A stretch of 37,444 nt of DNA from CAYVUV01 sp964455095 (GCA_964455095.1 CAYVUV010000282.1:1-37444); one strand, 5' to 3'; counted from the first letter of the stretch, positions 7,033-15,239 are shown. Numbers and translations: made by a program. The notes: generated by a model from the sequence alone, not told the origin.

Positions 7033-7066
7033 AAAAAAGGGCGGCACTGTAAACCGAGCTTGCCCC
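7033..7066 (-). terminator. Probable intrinsic terminator after lipB
   Basis: On the minus strand, directly after the lipB stop, an imperfect stem pairs GGGGCA with TGCCGCCC (one bulge) and is followed by six T (A-run 7033-7038 on the plus strand). Stem quality is moderate; the T-run and position support it. Confidence 0.45.
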
Positions 7067-7792
7067 TTATTTTGCAAAGGAGGAACCTGCTGGCACGGCC
7101 TGAGCACAGCTCACCTCGCCCGCAATCACACACCCGAGCGAGGCGGCCAGACAGTCGACCAGCGCGGCGGTGACGCTGTCCATAGGGGGTGAGTAGCCGA
7201 GCTCGCGGGCGAGGCTGGTCAGCGGCATCGCGCGCATTCGACACGGCACGATGGCGGCAAAGTAGGACAGATCGGGGCAGACGTTGAGCGCCAATCCGTG
7301 GTAGGCGACGCCCCGCCTGACGCCGATTCCGATCGAGGCGATCTTGCCCTCACCCGCCCACACGCCGGTGAGCCCGTCGCGCAAGTGGGCGGCCACGCCG
7401 AGGCGGTCGCAGGTCGCCACCAATGCCCGCTCCAGGGCGCGCACGTAGCCGTGCACGTCGCGGCCACCGGCGCGCAGGCGGACGATCGGGTAGGCGACCA
7501 GCTGGCCGGGGCCATGGTAGGTCGCGCCGCCGCCGCGCCCGACGCGGAACACCGGCACGCCCAACCGCTGCGCCGCATCGCCGAGATCAGCCGCATCGGC
7601 CCCGCGCCCGAGCGTGTAGACGGGATCGTGCTCGACCAGCAGGACCTGCTCGGGCGTCTCGCCGGCCGCCACCTCCGCGACCAGTCGCTCTTGCAGGGCC
7701 AGTGCGGCACCGTATTCCAGGCGGCCGAGTTGGCAGACGAAGAGAGGGCGCACCGACGGCCCGTCGGTAGCCGGGCCGGTACGTTCCGTCAT
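7067..7792 (-). CDS. lipB: Octanoyl-[acyl-carrier protein]:protein N-octanoyltransferase
   Basis: A 241-residue LipB. It moves octanoyl from ACP to the lipoyl-domain Lys of E2 and GcvH, the first step of lipoate assembly. The motifs are clear: VEHDPVYTLGRGAD, the GRGGGATYHGPGQLVAYPI signature, GVWAGEGKIASIGIG with the conserved Lys, and the catalytic Cys in AAIVPCRMRAMPLTSL. The start is the ATG at 7790-7792; the frame runs 31 codons upstream into the E2 gene. It overlaps the E2 stop by 4 bases (ATGA). Coupling the ligase to a lipoylated E2 makes biochemical sense, because E2 is its substrate. No lipA is in the window. Confidence 0.95.
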   Translation of the reverse strand: MTERTGPATDGPSVRPLFVCQLGRLEYGAALALQERLVAEVAAGETPEQVLLVEHDPVYTLGRGADAADLGDAAQRLGVPVFRVGRGGGATYHGPGQLVAYPIVRLRAGGRDVHGYVRALERALVATCDRLGVAAHLRDGLTGVWAGEGKIASIGIGVRRGVAYHGLALNVCPDLSYFAAIVPCRMRAMPLTSLARELGYSPPMDSVTAALVDCLAASLGCVIAGEVSCAQAVPAGSSFAK

Positions 7793-9078
7793 GGCAGCAG
7801 CAACAGCGCCGGACGCTCGAGCAGTCCCTTCACTTCGGCGAGAAATGCCGCCCCTTCGAGGCCGTTCACCACGCGGTGGTCGCACGACAGCACGGCGCGC
7901 AACGTTTGCCCCACCGCCAGCACGCCGCGGCGCACCACCGGCCGTTCCTTGACCGCGCCGACGCCGAGGATGGCGGCCTGAGGCGGTGTGATCACAGCCA
8001 CCAACTCGTCGACGTCGAGCATGCCGACGTTGGAGATGCTGAAGGTGCCGCCGGCGAGATCCTCGCCGCTGAACTTCCCCGCCCGTGCCCTCTCGGTCAA
8101 TCGCGCCGCGCCGGCGGCGATCTCGCCGAGCGAGAGATCTTGCGCGCGGTGCAGCACCGGAACGATCAACCCGTCGTCCACGGCGACGGCGATGCCGATG
8201 TTGACATCGGCGTGGAAGGCGATCTTGCCGTCGACGAAGGACGCATTGACGCGCGGGTGCCGGCCCAGGGCCACGACCACGGCACGGATCAAGACGTGCG
8301 TCACCGTCAGGCCGGGGATGGCGTCGGCCTCTTTGATCGTCTGCCGCAGGTGCATGGCCTCCGACATGTCGATCTCGGCGCCGACGTAGAAGTGGGGAAT
8401 CTCGCGCTTCGCTTCCGCCATGCGCTGCGCGATCGCGCGCCGCATGCGCGACAGCTCCTCGACGCGTTCCGCCGGCGGCGCGACCGCGTCCGCCTCGTCG
8501 ACCGTTTTCGGCGCCGTCGCCGGCACGGCGCTCGGCGCCGATTTCGGCTCTGCCCGCCCTTTTGCCAGGGCCTGCTCGATGTCGCGTTGGACGATCCGTC
8601 CACCGGGCCCACTGCCCTTCACCCCGTTGAGATTGACGCCGGCATCTTCGGCCAACCGCCGGGCCAGCGGCGAGGCGCGCACCGTTCGCGCCGTGGCCGG
8701 CGCCTCGGAAGAGGCCACAGCCGCCTTGGCAGGCGCTGGCGCTTCAACCGGTGCCGCCTTCGCTTTCGCTGGCGCCGCCGCGGCCGCTGCCGGAGGCGAG
8801 TCCTCTTTCGCCTCTGGCGGAGCCGCAACGCCGGCCTCCGCCGCGTCGCCGAGCACCGCGATCACCTGGCCCACCGCCGCGCCTTGCCCCTGCGGAACAC
8901 GGATCTCGCGCAGGACGCCGGAAGTCGACGCTTCCAGCTCGACATCGGCCTTGTCGGTCTCGACCTCGGCCAGGGGCTCGCCCTGCTGCACGGCGTCACC
9001 GGGGTTCTTGAGCCAGCGGACGATGGTGCCCTCCTCCATCGTGTCGCTGAGCTTGGGCATGCGAATTTCTGTCGGCAT
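7789..9078 (-). CDS. 2-oxoacid dehydrogenase E2 (dihydrolipoamide acyltransferase)
   Basis: A 429-residue E2. Residues 1-78 are a lipoyl domain with Lys43 in ETDKADVE; 79-133 are an Ala/Pro-rich linker; 134-170 are the E1/E3-binding domain (ASPLARRLAEDAGVNL); 205-429 are the catalytic core. The core keeps IPHFYVGAEIDM, GTFSISNVGM and PPQAAILGVGA. The active-site motif is HRVVNG (His401), with Asn405 where most E2 proteins have Asp (HxxxDG). Cyanobacterial and plastid E2 also vary here, so it may still work. No E1 or E3 gene is next to it; the neighbours are lipB (4-base overlap) and rnhB. Pyruvate, branched-chain or acetoin complexes are possible, and the E1 partner would decide. Confidence 0.92.
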   Translation of the reverse strand: MPTEIRMPKLSDTMEEGTIVRWLKNPGDAVQQGEPLAEVETDKADVELEASTSGVLREIRVPQGQGAAVGQVIAVLGDAAEAGVAAPPEAKEDSPPAAAAAAPAKAKAAPVEAPAPAKAAVASSEAPATARTVRASPLARRLAEDAGVNLNGVKGSGPGGRIVQRDIEQALAKGRAEPKSAPSAVPATAPKTVDEADAVAPPAERVEELSRMRRAIAQRMAEAKREIPHFYVGAEIDMSEAMHLRQTIKEADAIPGLTVTHVLIRAVVVALGRHPRVNASFVDGKIAFHADVNIGIAVAVDDGLIVPVLHRAQDLSLGEIAAGAARLTERARAGKFSGEDLAGGTFSISNVGMLDVDELVAVITPPQAAILGVGAVKERPVVRRGVLAVGQTLRAVLSCDHRVVNGLEGAAFLAEVKGLLERPALLLLP

Positions 9079-9149
9079 CGTCGCTCCCCAGTCGGTCGCC
9101 GGAGTATATCGAGCTGCCGGGCAGCGTGACACCCGGGGGCGAAATCCCG

Positions 9150-9758
9150 CTACAGGCCGGGAAGCCGCGCTTGCTGCACCGGCATGAACGACCGCCGGTG
9201 GACGGCGCAGGGCCCGAAGCGCTCCAGCGCTGCCAGGTGCTCCGGTGTCCCGTACCCCATGTGGCGCGCAAAGCCGTAGGCGGGATAGAGCCGGTCGAGG
9301 TCGCACATCATCGCATCGCGTGCGACCTTGGCGATGATCGACGCCGCCGCAATCGAGTAGCTTGCGGCGTCGCCCTTGATGATGGCCATCTGCGGCACGT
9401 CGAGACCGGGAATGCGCCGCGCATCGATCAGCAGCTGCTCGGCGGGCTCGGGCAGGGCGCACACCGCGCGGCGCATCGCCTCGATGGCGGCCCAGTAGGT
9501 GTTGAGGCGGTCCACTTCAGCCACCTCGACCACGCCGATGCCGATGGCGAGCGCGCAGCCCCGGATCTGCTCCGCCAGGCGCGTGCGCGTCTGCGGCAGG
9601 AGCTTCTTCGAATCGTCGATGCCGAGCAGGGCCACTTCCGGGGGCAGGATGACGACCGCGGCGACCAGCGGTCCGGCGAGCGGACCAACCCCGACTTCGT
9701 CGACGCCGCCGACGCGCGTCAGCCCGCGCTGCCAGTGTTCGCGCTCGACGCGCAGCAT
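9150..9758 (-). CDS. rnhB: Ribonuclease HII
   Basis: About 202 residues. It hydrolyses RNA in RNA/DNA hybrids and nicks at single ribonucleotides in DNA. Catalytic carboxylates are visible: Asp20-Glu21 (GGVDEVGVGPLAGP), the Asp of LLIDARRIPG and the Asp of DAMMCDLDRLYP. Other hallmarks are IDDSKKLLPQTR, KGDAASYSIAAASIIAKVARD and HMGYGTPEHL. The usual GRG after the DE pair, which contacts the ribonucleotide, reads GVG. The start taken is the ATG at 9756-9758; an ATG 21 codons upstream (9819-9821) is also possible but gives an unlikely Arg-rich leader and would overlap the candidate promoter. Confidence 0.92.
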   Translation of the reverse strand: MLRVEREHWQRGLTRVGGVDEVGVGPLAGPLVAAVVILPPEVALLGIDDSKKLLPQTRTRLAEQIRGCALAIGIGVVEVAEVDRLNTYWAAIEAMRRAVCALPEPAEQLLIDARRIPGLDVPQMAIIKGDAASYSIAAASIIAKVARDAMMCDLDRLYPAYGFARHMGYGTPEHLAALERFGPCAVHRRSFMPVQQARLPGL

Positions 9759-9819
9759 GATCCGCCGTCGCGCCGCTTGTCGATGAACCTTCCCCACCGC
9801 CGCAGCCCTCCCTCCGCAC

Positions 9820-9846
9820 ATCGTACGGTTGGCGTCCGCCTGTCAA
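9820..9846 (-). promoter_or_regulatory. Possible promoter for rnhB
   Basis: On the minus strand TTGACA (9841-9846) contains the TGA stop of the VanZ-like gene and is followed after 15 bases by TACGAT (9820-9825). The spacer is shorter than ideal. If real, it supports the internal rnhB start at 9758. Confidence 0.25.
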
Positions 9847-10325
9847 GCGCCGGAGCGAGCGCCCCGCCGCCGCGCGGTCACCGCGCTGGTCAGCAGCACG
9901 CCACTGGCCGCCCCCGTCAGGTCGAGCGCCACATCCCGTATCGATCCGGTGCGGCTGGGCAGCGTGCGCTGGTTCAGCTCGTCGGTGCTGGCGCAGGCCA
10001 CCCCGACGAGGAACGCCGCCGCGGCCCAGCGGCGCCGCGGCCAGGGCGGCCAGGTGCGCCGCACGGCGCGCAGCGCCAGGCACCCGAGCACCGCGTACTC
10101 GACGAAGTGAGCTGCTTTGCGTACGATCTGGTGCACGATGGCGAAACGCTCAGCGCTGATCTCTCCCACCACGGCCTGCAACAGGAACCGCAACCAGCTT
10201 CCGGTATGCGCCTCGGAGAAGCTGTCGCTCGACGCGAACAGGATCACCCCGACCCACAGCGCGACGGCAACCCATGCCGGCCCAGCCTGGGCTTCGGCCG
10301 ACGCGGCGCGCGGCGGACGAATCAC
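9843..10325 (-). CDS. VanZ-like membrane protein
   Basis: About 160 residues with three to four hydrophobic helices. The family signature is present: an N-terminal helix (AWVAVALWVGVILFASS), then VRKAAHFVEYAVLGCLALRA, then ASTDELNQRTLPSRTGS and IRDVALDLTGAASGVLL. In teicoplanin resistance VanZ lowers glycopeptide binding, but most VanZ-family members are uncharacterised. The start is unclear: GTG at 10325 or 10334 are both possible and neither has a good ribosome-binding site. A longer frame reaches 10691 but runs through the oppositely directed GspC-like gene and is not membrane-like there. It is divergent from that gene with about 24 bases between starts. Confidence 0.8.
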   Translation of the reverse strand: MIRPPRAASAEAQAGPAWVAVALWVGVILFASSDSFSEAHTGSWLRFLLQAVVGEISAERFAIVHQIVRKAAHFVEYAVLGCLALRAVRRTWPPWPRRRWAAAAFLVGVACASTDELNQRTLPSRTGSIRDVALDLTGAASGVLLTSAVTARRRGARSGA

Positions 10326-10349
10326 CGCCGGCACCGGGTGCGCGCGGTA

Positions 10350-10814
10350 ATGCCCCGCGCCCCGCTCGGCCTGCTGGCCGCCTTTGCACTCGGCCTCGGG
10401 TTGCTGCTGTGGTGGGTGGCCAGCCCGCGCATCACCGATACCCCCGCGGTCGCCACACCCACCGTGTCCCCCGCTGCGGCGGCGCCCAGCACGACCGCCG
10501 CGGCGATAGCCTCGCCCACTGTCGTGCGCCACCGCCTGGCGGGCACCGTGGTGGGCGATGTGCTGTACGCGGTCATCGAACAACCCGACGGCAGCAGCGA
10601 TCTCTACCGGCCGGGTGACGACGTCGCCGGGCTCGGACGTCTGGTCGAGGTCGGACCGAATCGGGCGACGTTCGACGGACCGAACGGGCACGTCGAGCTC
10701 ATCCTCATTCCGGCCCCCACCGCCACGCGGGCCCCTGCCACGCCCGTAACGCCCCGGGTTACGCCGGAGCGCTCGCCGGCGCGCGCCCCGTCAGCGCCCG
10801 AATCATCGCCTTGA
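10350..10814 (+). CDS. Orphan GspC/PulC HR-domain-like protein
   Basis: A 154-residue protein. It has an N-terminal membrane helix (LLAAFALGLGLLLWWVAS, about 7-24), a Pro/Thr/Ala linker, and a small beta domain at about 58-120 (HRLAGTVVGDVLYAVIEQPD, then LYRPGDDVAG and LVEVGPNRATF). That pattern resembles the homology region of type II secretion inner-membrane protein GspC, where the motif ends with G..E.L.L. The C-terminal PDZ domain of GspC is missing; a Pro/Ala-rich tail replaces it. No other gsp gene is present. The final 56 bases overlap the convergent kinase gene. Family placement is moderate; it could be another periplasmic beta-domain protein. Confidence 0.62.
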   Translation: MPRAPLGLLAAFALGLGLLLWWVASPRITDTPAVATPTVSPAAAAPSTTAAAIASPTVVRHRLAGTVVGDVLYAVIEQPDGSSDLYRPGDDVAGLGRLVEVGPNRATFDGPNGHVELILIPAPTATRAPATPVTPRVTPERSPARAPSAPESSP

Positions 10815-11883
10815 GGCGGGTCGGATCGATCGGCTTCTTGAAGATCACGCTCTCGAGCCCCTCCAGGCGGCTGCGCTTGATGACGTGATCGCGGTCGTAA
10901 TAGTAGCCCGTCATCAGAATCACCGGCGTGGTACCGCGCCGACGGATCTCCATGAACAGGTCGTAGCCGTCGAGATCGGGCATCACCACGTCGCTGACGA
11001 CGATGTCGACGGCGGTGCGATTCAGGATCTCGAGCGCGCGCAACCCGTCGCTCGCCACCAGCACGTCGCATCCCTCGGCGACGAGCAAATCGCGCAGCGA
11101 GCGACAGACGCCGAGATCGTCGTCGACGACCAGCACGCGCAATCCCTCCAGACCCTCCGTGCGCCGCACCACCGGCAGCGGGCGCTGCGAAACGTCGGCC
11201 ATCTGCTGGCCGACCATGTACTCGCGCGTCAGGTACTTTCCGTTGCGCGCCATCTCGACCAGGCGGTTGACGATCTCCTGGATCTTCAGCACCTCGCGGC
11301 GCACCGCGTCGACGCGTTCCTCCTCCATCACGGCCTGCTCGTCCGACGCCGTCTTGCGCACGAACGACTCGAGCAGCTCGACCTCGTTGAGGATGATCTC
11401 GAGCGGGCTGTTGATCTCGTGGCACAGCGCCACGGCCACCTCGCCGAGCGTGGCCAGGCGGTCGCGGTGGCGGATCTCGCGCAGGTCCTTGGCAAAACCG
11501 ATCGAGCCGATTTCGAGCCCGTTCTCGTCGAACAGAATCGAGCCCGAGATGGCCACCGGAATCGCCTCGCCCCAGCGGTTGACGAAGGTGGTCTCGAAGT
11601 TCTTCACCTTGCCCGGGCCGCCGTACTCCTCGCTGCGCATCGCCAGCATCACCCGGTGCGCCTCCTCCGCCGACGGGTAGAGCTGCACGACGTCGTGCCC
11701 GAGGATCTCGGCCGCGGTGAAGCCGAGATTCTTCTCCGCCCCGTCGTTGTAGAAGATCACCGTTCCGGCGCGGTCGACCGCGACGACGATGTCGGGGGAG
11801 CTCTCAACCAGCCGCTCGAAGTAGTGGTTGGGAAACCTTTCGAGCCGCGCATCCCGCGCGGCCGAGGCCTGTCCCGCCGCCAT
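10759..11883 (-). CDS. PAS-HisKA-REC signalling protein lacking the ATPase domain
   Basis: A 374-residue protein. Residues about 20-135 form a PAS domain (SPDIVVAVDRAGTVIFYNDG). Residues about 140-215 are a HisKA dimerisation helix pair with the phosphoacceptor H-box LATLGEVAVALCHEINSPLE (His155). Residues about 247-370 are a receiver domain with acidic DDD (254-256), phosphoacceptor Asp298 (SDVVMPD), Thr325 and Lys350. Between HisKA and REC there are only some 30 residues, so the HATPase_c domain (N, G1, F and G2 boxes) is entirely absent. It cannot autophosphorylate as it stands; it may be phosphorylated in trans or act as a phosphotransfer hub or scaffold. It is 7 bases after the FrhB-like gene and probably coupled to it. 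Confidence 0.88.
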   Translation of the reverse strand: MAAGQASAARDARLERFPNHYFERLVESSPDIVVAVDRAGTVIFYNDGAEKNLGFTAAEILGHDVVQLYPSAEEAHRVMLAMRSEEYGGPGKVKNFETTFVNRWGEAIPVAISGSILFDENGLEIGSIGFAKDLREIRHRDRLATLGEVAVALCHEINSPLEIILNEVELLESFVRKTASDEQAVMEEERVDAVRREVLKIQEIVNRLVEMARNGKYLTREYMVGQQMADVSQRPLPVVRRTEGLEGLRVLVVDDDLGVCRSLRDLLVAEGCDVLVASDGLRALEILNRTAVDIVVSDVVMPDLDGYDLFMEIRRRGTTPVILMTGYYYDRDHVIKRSRLEGLESVIFKKPIDPTRLKAMIRALTGRAPASAPA

Positions 11884-11890
11884 GATCGCT

Positions 11891-13078
11891 TCAGTGCGGG
11901 TCGGTGAAACCGGTGGGACGCACGAACGCGTTCGCCCGCCCCGGTGGCACCGGCACCCGCTGTCGCTGCTTGCGCGTCAAGCGCAGCAACACCTTCATCG
12001 ACGTTTCGAACTCATCCATCGGCCGCACCTCAAATACCCCCTCACCCACCGCCCGATCGAAAATCTCCTCGCCGGCGCGCGTGCGCAGCACGACGATCGT
12101 CCAATCCATCGCGCCAACCCCACCGCACGAAATGTCGGCCAGCTCGGCGGAGAAGTCGCCGCAGTGATGGCACTCCGGACGTGCGTACTCCTGCGCCTGG
12201 CGCAGGTTCATCTCGACCAGCTCGCCGTCGTGCTTGTAGATGAGCACCTTGCCTTTGACGTTGAATTTTTTGATCTCGGTCAGCGGAATACCCATGCCGC
12301 CTTCGATCACATCGCGCATCAGGCCGTCGAAGGTAAACACCTCGCTGCAGAGCAGCCCGATGTTGAGCGCCACCCGCTCGCCGAACCCTTTGAGGAACTT
12401 GGTCTGACGCTCGATGTGCTTGTCCTTCTTGCGGCCGTTGTTGAGATAGCTCGCGTCGATCGTCTGCATCTTGCGCACCGGCGTGATCTGGCACGGCACG
12501 CCGACGAAGGCGACTTTTGTCAACCCGAGCTTCTCGGCCTCGGCGAGGGCGAGGTTGTTCGGGCAGTAGGTGTACCACGAGCTGGCGCTGGCGATGATCT
12601 CCTCGACCGTGGTCACGGCCCGCGGCACCGGCGCGCACGGCTGGGACGGATCGATGGTCGACACCACGGCGCCGTCGATCAACCCGCTGCGCCGGGCCCA
12701 CGCGAGCAGCCCGGTGACCACGCCGCCGTCCTCGCAGCGCGCCAACACCTCCGGATCGCTGCAGCGCGCCGCCACCACCCGCCGGTAGCTGCCGAAGGCA
12801 CCGCGGTACACGTCCGGATCGTCGACGCCGAACACCGCGTCGGTCAGCTGGTGCTCGCGCGTCCCGAGACGCGGGCAGACCTGTGCGCAGACGTCGCAGC
12901 CGATGCCTTCGCTGATGCCGCAGAAGTCGAACGCCGCGCTGGCCTTGGCCACCTGCTTCGGCTTGCTGTCGATGTAGTCGATGACGTTGTGCGGGCACAC
13001 CAGAACACACGAGCCGCATTCGCAGCAGCTGCCGTAGGAGACGACCTCGTTCATCATCTCCTTGAAGCTCGGGTTCAT
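11891..13078 (-). CDS. F420 hydrogenase/dehydrogenase beta-subunit (FrhB/FpoF) family protein
   Basis: A 395-residue flavo-iron-sulfur protein. The N-terminus holds two ferredoxin-like clusters: Cys18/19, 21, 24, 28 (CCECGSCVLVCP) and Cys53, 61, 64, 68 (CDVCAQVCP). The FrhB core follows: EDGGVVTGLLAWA, the SSWYTYCPNN segment, VAFVGVPCQITPVRKM with the hallmark GxPCQ, the GLLCSEVFTFDG segment and a PECHHCGDFSAELADISCGG cluster region. Relatives reduce F420 with FAD, or act in archaeal dehydrogenases, bacterial glutamate synthase or polysaccharide pathways. The ATG at 13078 is chosen because GGGGAG lies 6 bases upstream; ATG 13084 is too close to it. The partner is unknown; the PAS-HisKA-REC gene follows. 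Confidence 0.87.
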   Translation of the reverse strand: MNPSFKEMMNEVVSYGSCCECGSCVLVCPHNVIDYIDSKPKQVAKASAAFDFCGISEGIGCDVCAQVCPRLGTREHQLTDAVFGVDDPDVYRGAFGSYRRVVAARCSDPEVLARCEDGGVVTGLLAWARRSGLIDGAVVSTIDPSQPCAPVPRAVTTVEEIIASASSWYTYCPNNLALAEAEKLGLTKVAFVGVPCQITPVRKMQTIDASYLNNGRKKDKHIERQTKFLKGFGERVALNIGLLCSEVFTFDGLMRDVIEGGMGIPLTEIKKFNVKGKVLIYKHDGELVEMNLRQAQEYARPECHHCGDFSAELADISCGGVGAMDWTIVVLRTRAGEEIFDRAVGEGVFEVRPMDEFETSMKVLLRLTRKQRQRVPVPPGRANAFVRPTGFTDPH

Positions 13079-13098
13079 CCCCATCTCCCCACAGCGTG

Positions 13099-13129
13099 AA
13101 AAAAAAGCAGGGCTGCTCGGTCGCCCCGC
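13099..13129 (-). terminator. Intrinsic terminator after uvrC
   Basis: On the minus strand a 7-bp stem (GCGGGGC with GCCCTGC, one G:U pair) and 9-base loop is followed by eight T (A-run 13099-13106 on the plus strand). It lies 34 bases past the uvrC stop and separates uvrC from the FrhB-like gene. Confidence 0.75.
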
Positions 13130-13162
13130 TCTTTCCACCAGTAGTCCTCCCCTGCCTGAGAG

Positions 13163-15148
13163 TCAACGGCTCTCGTCGCTGGGCGTCGGCTCGGCGCCGC
13201 CCTCAGGAGCCGCTGCCTCCTCTTCCATCGGCACCAGCTGCAGGCGATGCGACACTCCCGCTGGCCTCTCCGCCGCATCGGAGCGGGCCAAAGCGGCATG
13301 GAGGGACGCCGCGAGCGCCGTCGAGATCCCCGGCACGGCGCCGAGATCCTCCAGCGTCGCCGCGCGCATGCGCTTGACGCTGCCGAAGTGGCGCAGCAAG
13401 CGCCGCCGGCGCGCCGCGCCGATGCCCGGCACGGCGTCGAGCTCCGAGCGCAGGCGCTCCTTGCCGCGCAGCGCGCGGTGGTAGGTGATCGCAAAACGGT
13501 GCGCCTCGTCGCGCACGCGCTGCAGCAGAAAGAGCGCGTTCGAGTTGCGCCGCAGCACCACCGGGTTGACCCGCCCGGGCAGGAACACGCGCTCCTCGCT
13601 GCGTGCCACGACGGTCTCGCGCGGCGCCCGCTCGACGCGCATCTTGGCCAATCCCACCGCGTCCACCTCGGTGATGCCGAGATCGCGCAGCACCTCGACC
13701 GCGACGTTGAGTTGCCCCTTGCCGCCGTCGACCACCAGCAGGTCGGGGTAGTCGCCGGTCTCTTTGGCGCGCGCAAAGCGCCGCTGCAGCACTTCGTACA
13801 TCATGCGGAAATCGTCGGCGCCCATCACCGTCTTGATGCGGAAGCGCCGGTAGCGGCTGGTGTCGGGCCCGCCCTCGTCGAAGGTCACCATCGACCCGAC
13901 GGCCAGCGTACCCTGGATGTTGGAGATATCGAAGCACTCGATGCGCTTCGGCGCGTTGCGCAGGTGCAGGCGCTGGCGCAGCTCCTCGCTCGTGCGCTCG
14001 TACTGATGCTCCCCGTCCTGGCGCTCGCGAAAACTCTGCACGGCGTTCGCGCGCGCCATCTCGAGCAGGCGCACGCGGTCGCCGCGCTGCGGGCGCAGCA
14101 CCTCGACGCGCCGCCCCTTGCGCTCGCTGAGATACTCGGCGCGCGCCGCCAGGTCGTCGAGCTCGAGCGGCACGATCACCTCGTCCGGCACGTAGCGCTC
14201 GCCCTGATAGAACTGCGTCAGCAGCGAGCCGAGCAGCTCGTCGTCGGGCAGCTCGAAGTCTTCGAGGCGATACACCTGGTTGCCGGTCAGCTTGCCCTCG
14301 CGCACCAGCAGCACCTGCGCTTCGATGAAGCCGCCCTCACGATACAGGCCGAAGATGTCCTGATCGCAGCCGCCGTGCGACACCGCCTGCTGGCGCTCCT
14401 GCGTCTTCTCGATTGCGCGCAGTCGGTCGCGCAGCCGCGCCGCCTCCTCGAAGCGCAGCGCCTCCGCCGCTTTGGCCATCGCGTCGCGCAGGTGGCCGAT
14501 CAGCTCGACGCGCTTGCCGCCCAGCAGCAGCATGGCCTCGCGCAGGTGCGTCTCGTACTCGGCGCGATCGACCGGCAGACAGCACGGCGCCAGACAGCGC
14601 TTGATCTGATACTCCAGACAGGGGCGGGCGCGGTTGCGAAACACGCCGTCGCTGCAAGTGCGCAGCGGAATGACCTTGCGGATCGTGTCCAGTGCCTCGC
14701 GCACGCTGTAGGCCGACGCAAACGGGCCGAAGTAGCGGCTGCCGTCCTGGACGATCTTGCGCGTCACCAGGATGCGCGGCCAGGCGTCGCGCACGGTGAC
14801 CTTGACGCTGACGTACGATTTGTCGTCCTTCAGCCGAATGTTGTAGCGCGGCTTGTACTGCTTGATGAGGTTGTTCTCGAGGATCAGGGCTTCCTTGTCG
14901 CTGCTCGTCACCAGGACTTCGAAGTCGGTCACGCGCTGGACCAGGAAGCGCACCTGCATGCGCTCATCGCCGCCGCGAAAGTAGCTGCGCACGCGGGTGC
15001 GCAAGCTCTTCGCCTTGCCGACGTAGATCACCTTGCCGTGACGGTCCTTGAGCAAGTACACGCCCGGCCGACCCGGCAAGATCTCGAGCTTGTCGTCGAG
15101 GCCGGAAGCGGCGGCCGCGGGCGCGGCGTCTGTCGGCTCTTTCTCCAT
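13163..15148 (-). CDS. uvrC: Excinuclease ABC subunit C
   Basis: A 661-residue UvrC, the dual-incision nuclease of nucleotide excision repair. Domains in order: GIY-YIG nuclease (PGVYLLKDRHGKVIYVGKAK, about 28-47) for the 3' cut; a Cys cluster (CSDGVF, CLEYQIKRCLAPC) as in many UvrC proteins; UVR helix pair for UvrB contact (EALRFEEAARLRDRLRAIEK); RNase H-like endonuclease for the 5' cut (IECFDISNIQG, VVDGGKGQLN, RDEAHRFAITYHR); tandem helix-hairpin-helix at the C-terminus (VPGIGAARRRRLLRHFGS, VPGIS). All expected parts are present. A TATACT box lies 12-17 bases before the ATG on the minus strand and could be the -10, though no good -35 is seen. It has its own terminator. Confidence 0.97.
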   Translation of the reverse strand: MEKEPTDAAPAAAASGLDDKLEILPGRPGVYLLKDRHGKVIYVGKAKSLRTRVRSYFRGGDERMQVRFLVQRVTDFEVLVTSSDKEALILENNLIKQYKPRYNIRLKDDKSYVSVKVTVRDAWPRILVTRKIVQDGSRYFGPFASAYSVREALDTIRKVIPLRTCSDGVFRNRARPCLEYQIKRCLAPCCLPVDRAEYETHLREAMLLLGGKRVELIGHLRDAMAKAAEALRFEEAARLRDRLRAIEKTQERQQAVSHGGCDQDIFGLYREGGFIEAQVLLVREGKLTGNQVYRLEDFELPDDELLGSLLTQFYQGERYVPDEVIVPLELDDLAARAEYLSERKGRRVEVLRPQRGDRVRLLEMARANAVQSFRERQDGEHQYERTSEELRQRLHLRNAPKRIECFDISNIQGTLAVGSMVTFDEGGPDTSRYRRFRIKTVMGADDFRMMYEVLQRRFARAKETGDYPDLLVVDGGKGQLNVAVEVLRDLGITEVDAVGLAKMRVERAPRETVVARSEERVFLPGRVNPVVLRRNSNALFLLQRVRDEAHRFAITYHRALRGKERLRSELDAVPGIGAARRRRLLRHFGSVKRMRAATLEDLGAVPGISTALAASLHAALARSDAAERPAGVSHRLQLVPMEEEAAAPEGGAEPTPSDESR

Positions 15149-15239
15149 CCGTTCCGATCAGTATAGCGGCCGGCACAAGCCGCCGTCGACGGCGAGGCGG
15201 CTTGCCGCCCGACGAACCGGTCTGTTAGACGACGAGCGC

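Noticed and set aside
10326..10691. Upstream extension of the VanZ-like frame to 10691
   Set aside because: The added sequence is not hydrophobic or VanZ-like and overlaps the GspC-like gene, whose domain pattern is better.
13085..13162. A small gene between the FrhB-like gene and uvrC
   Set aside because: The gap is explained by the uvrC terminator; no open frame with a ribosome-binding site fits.
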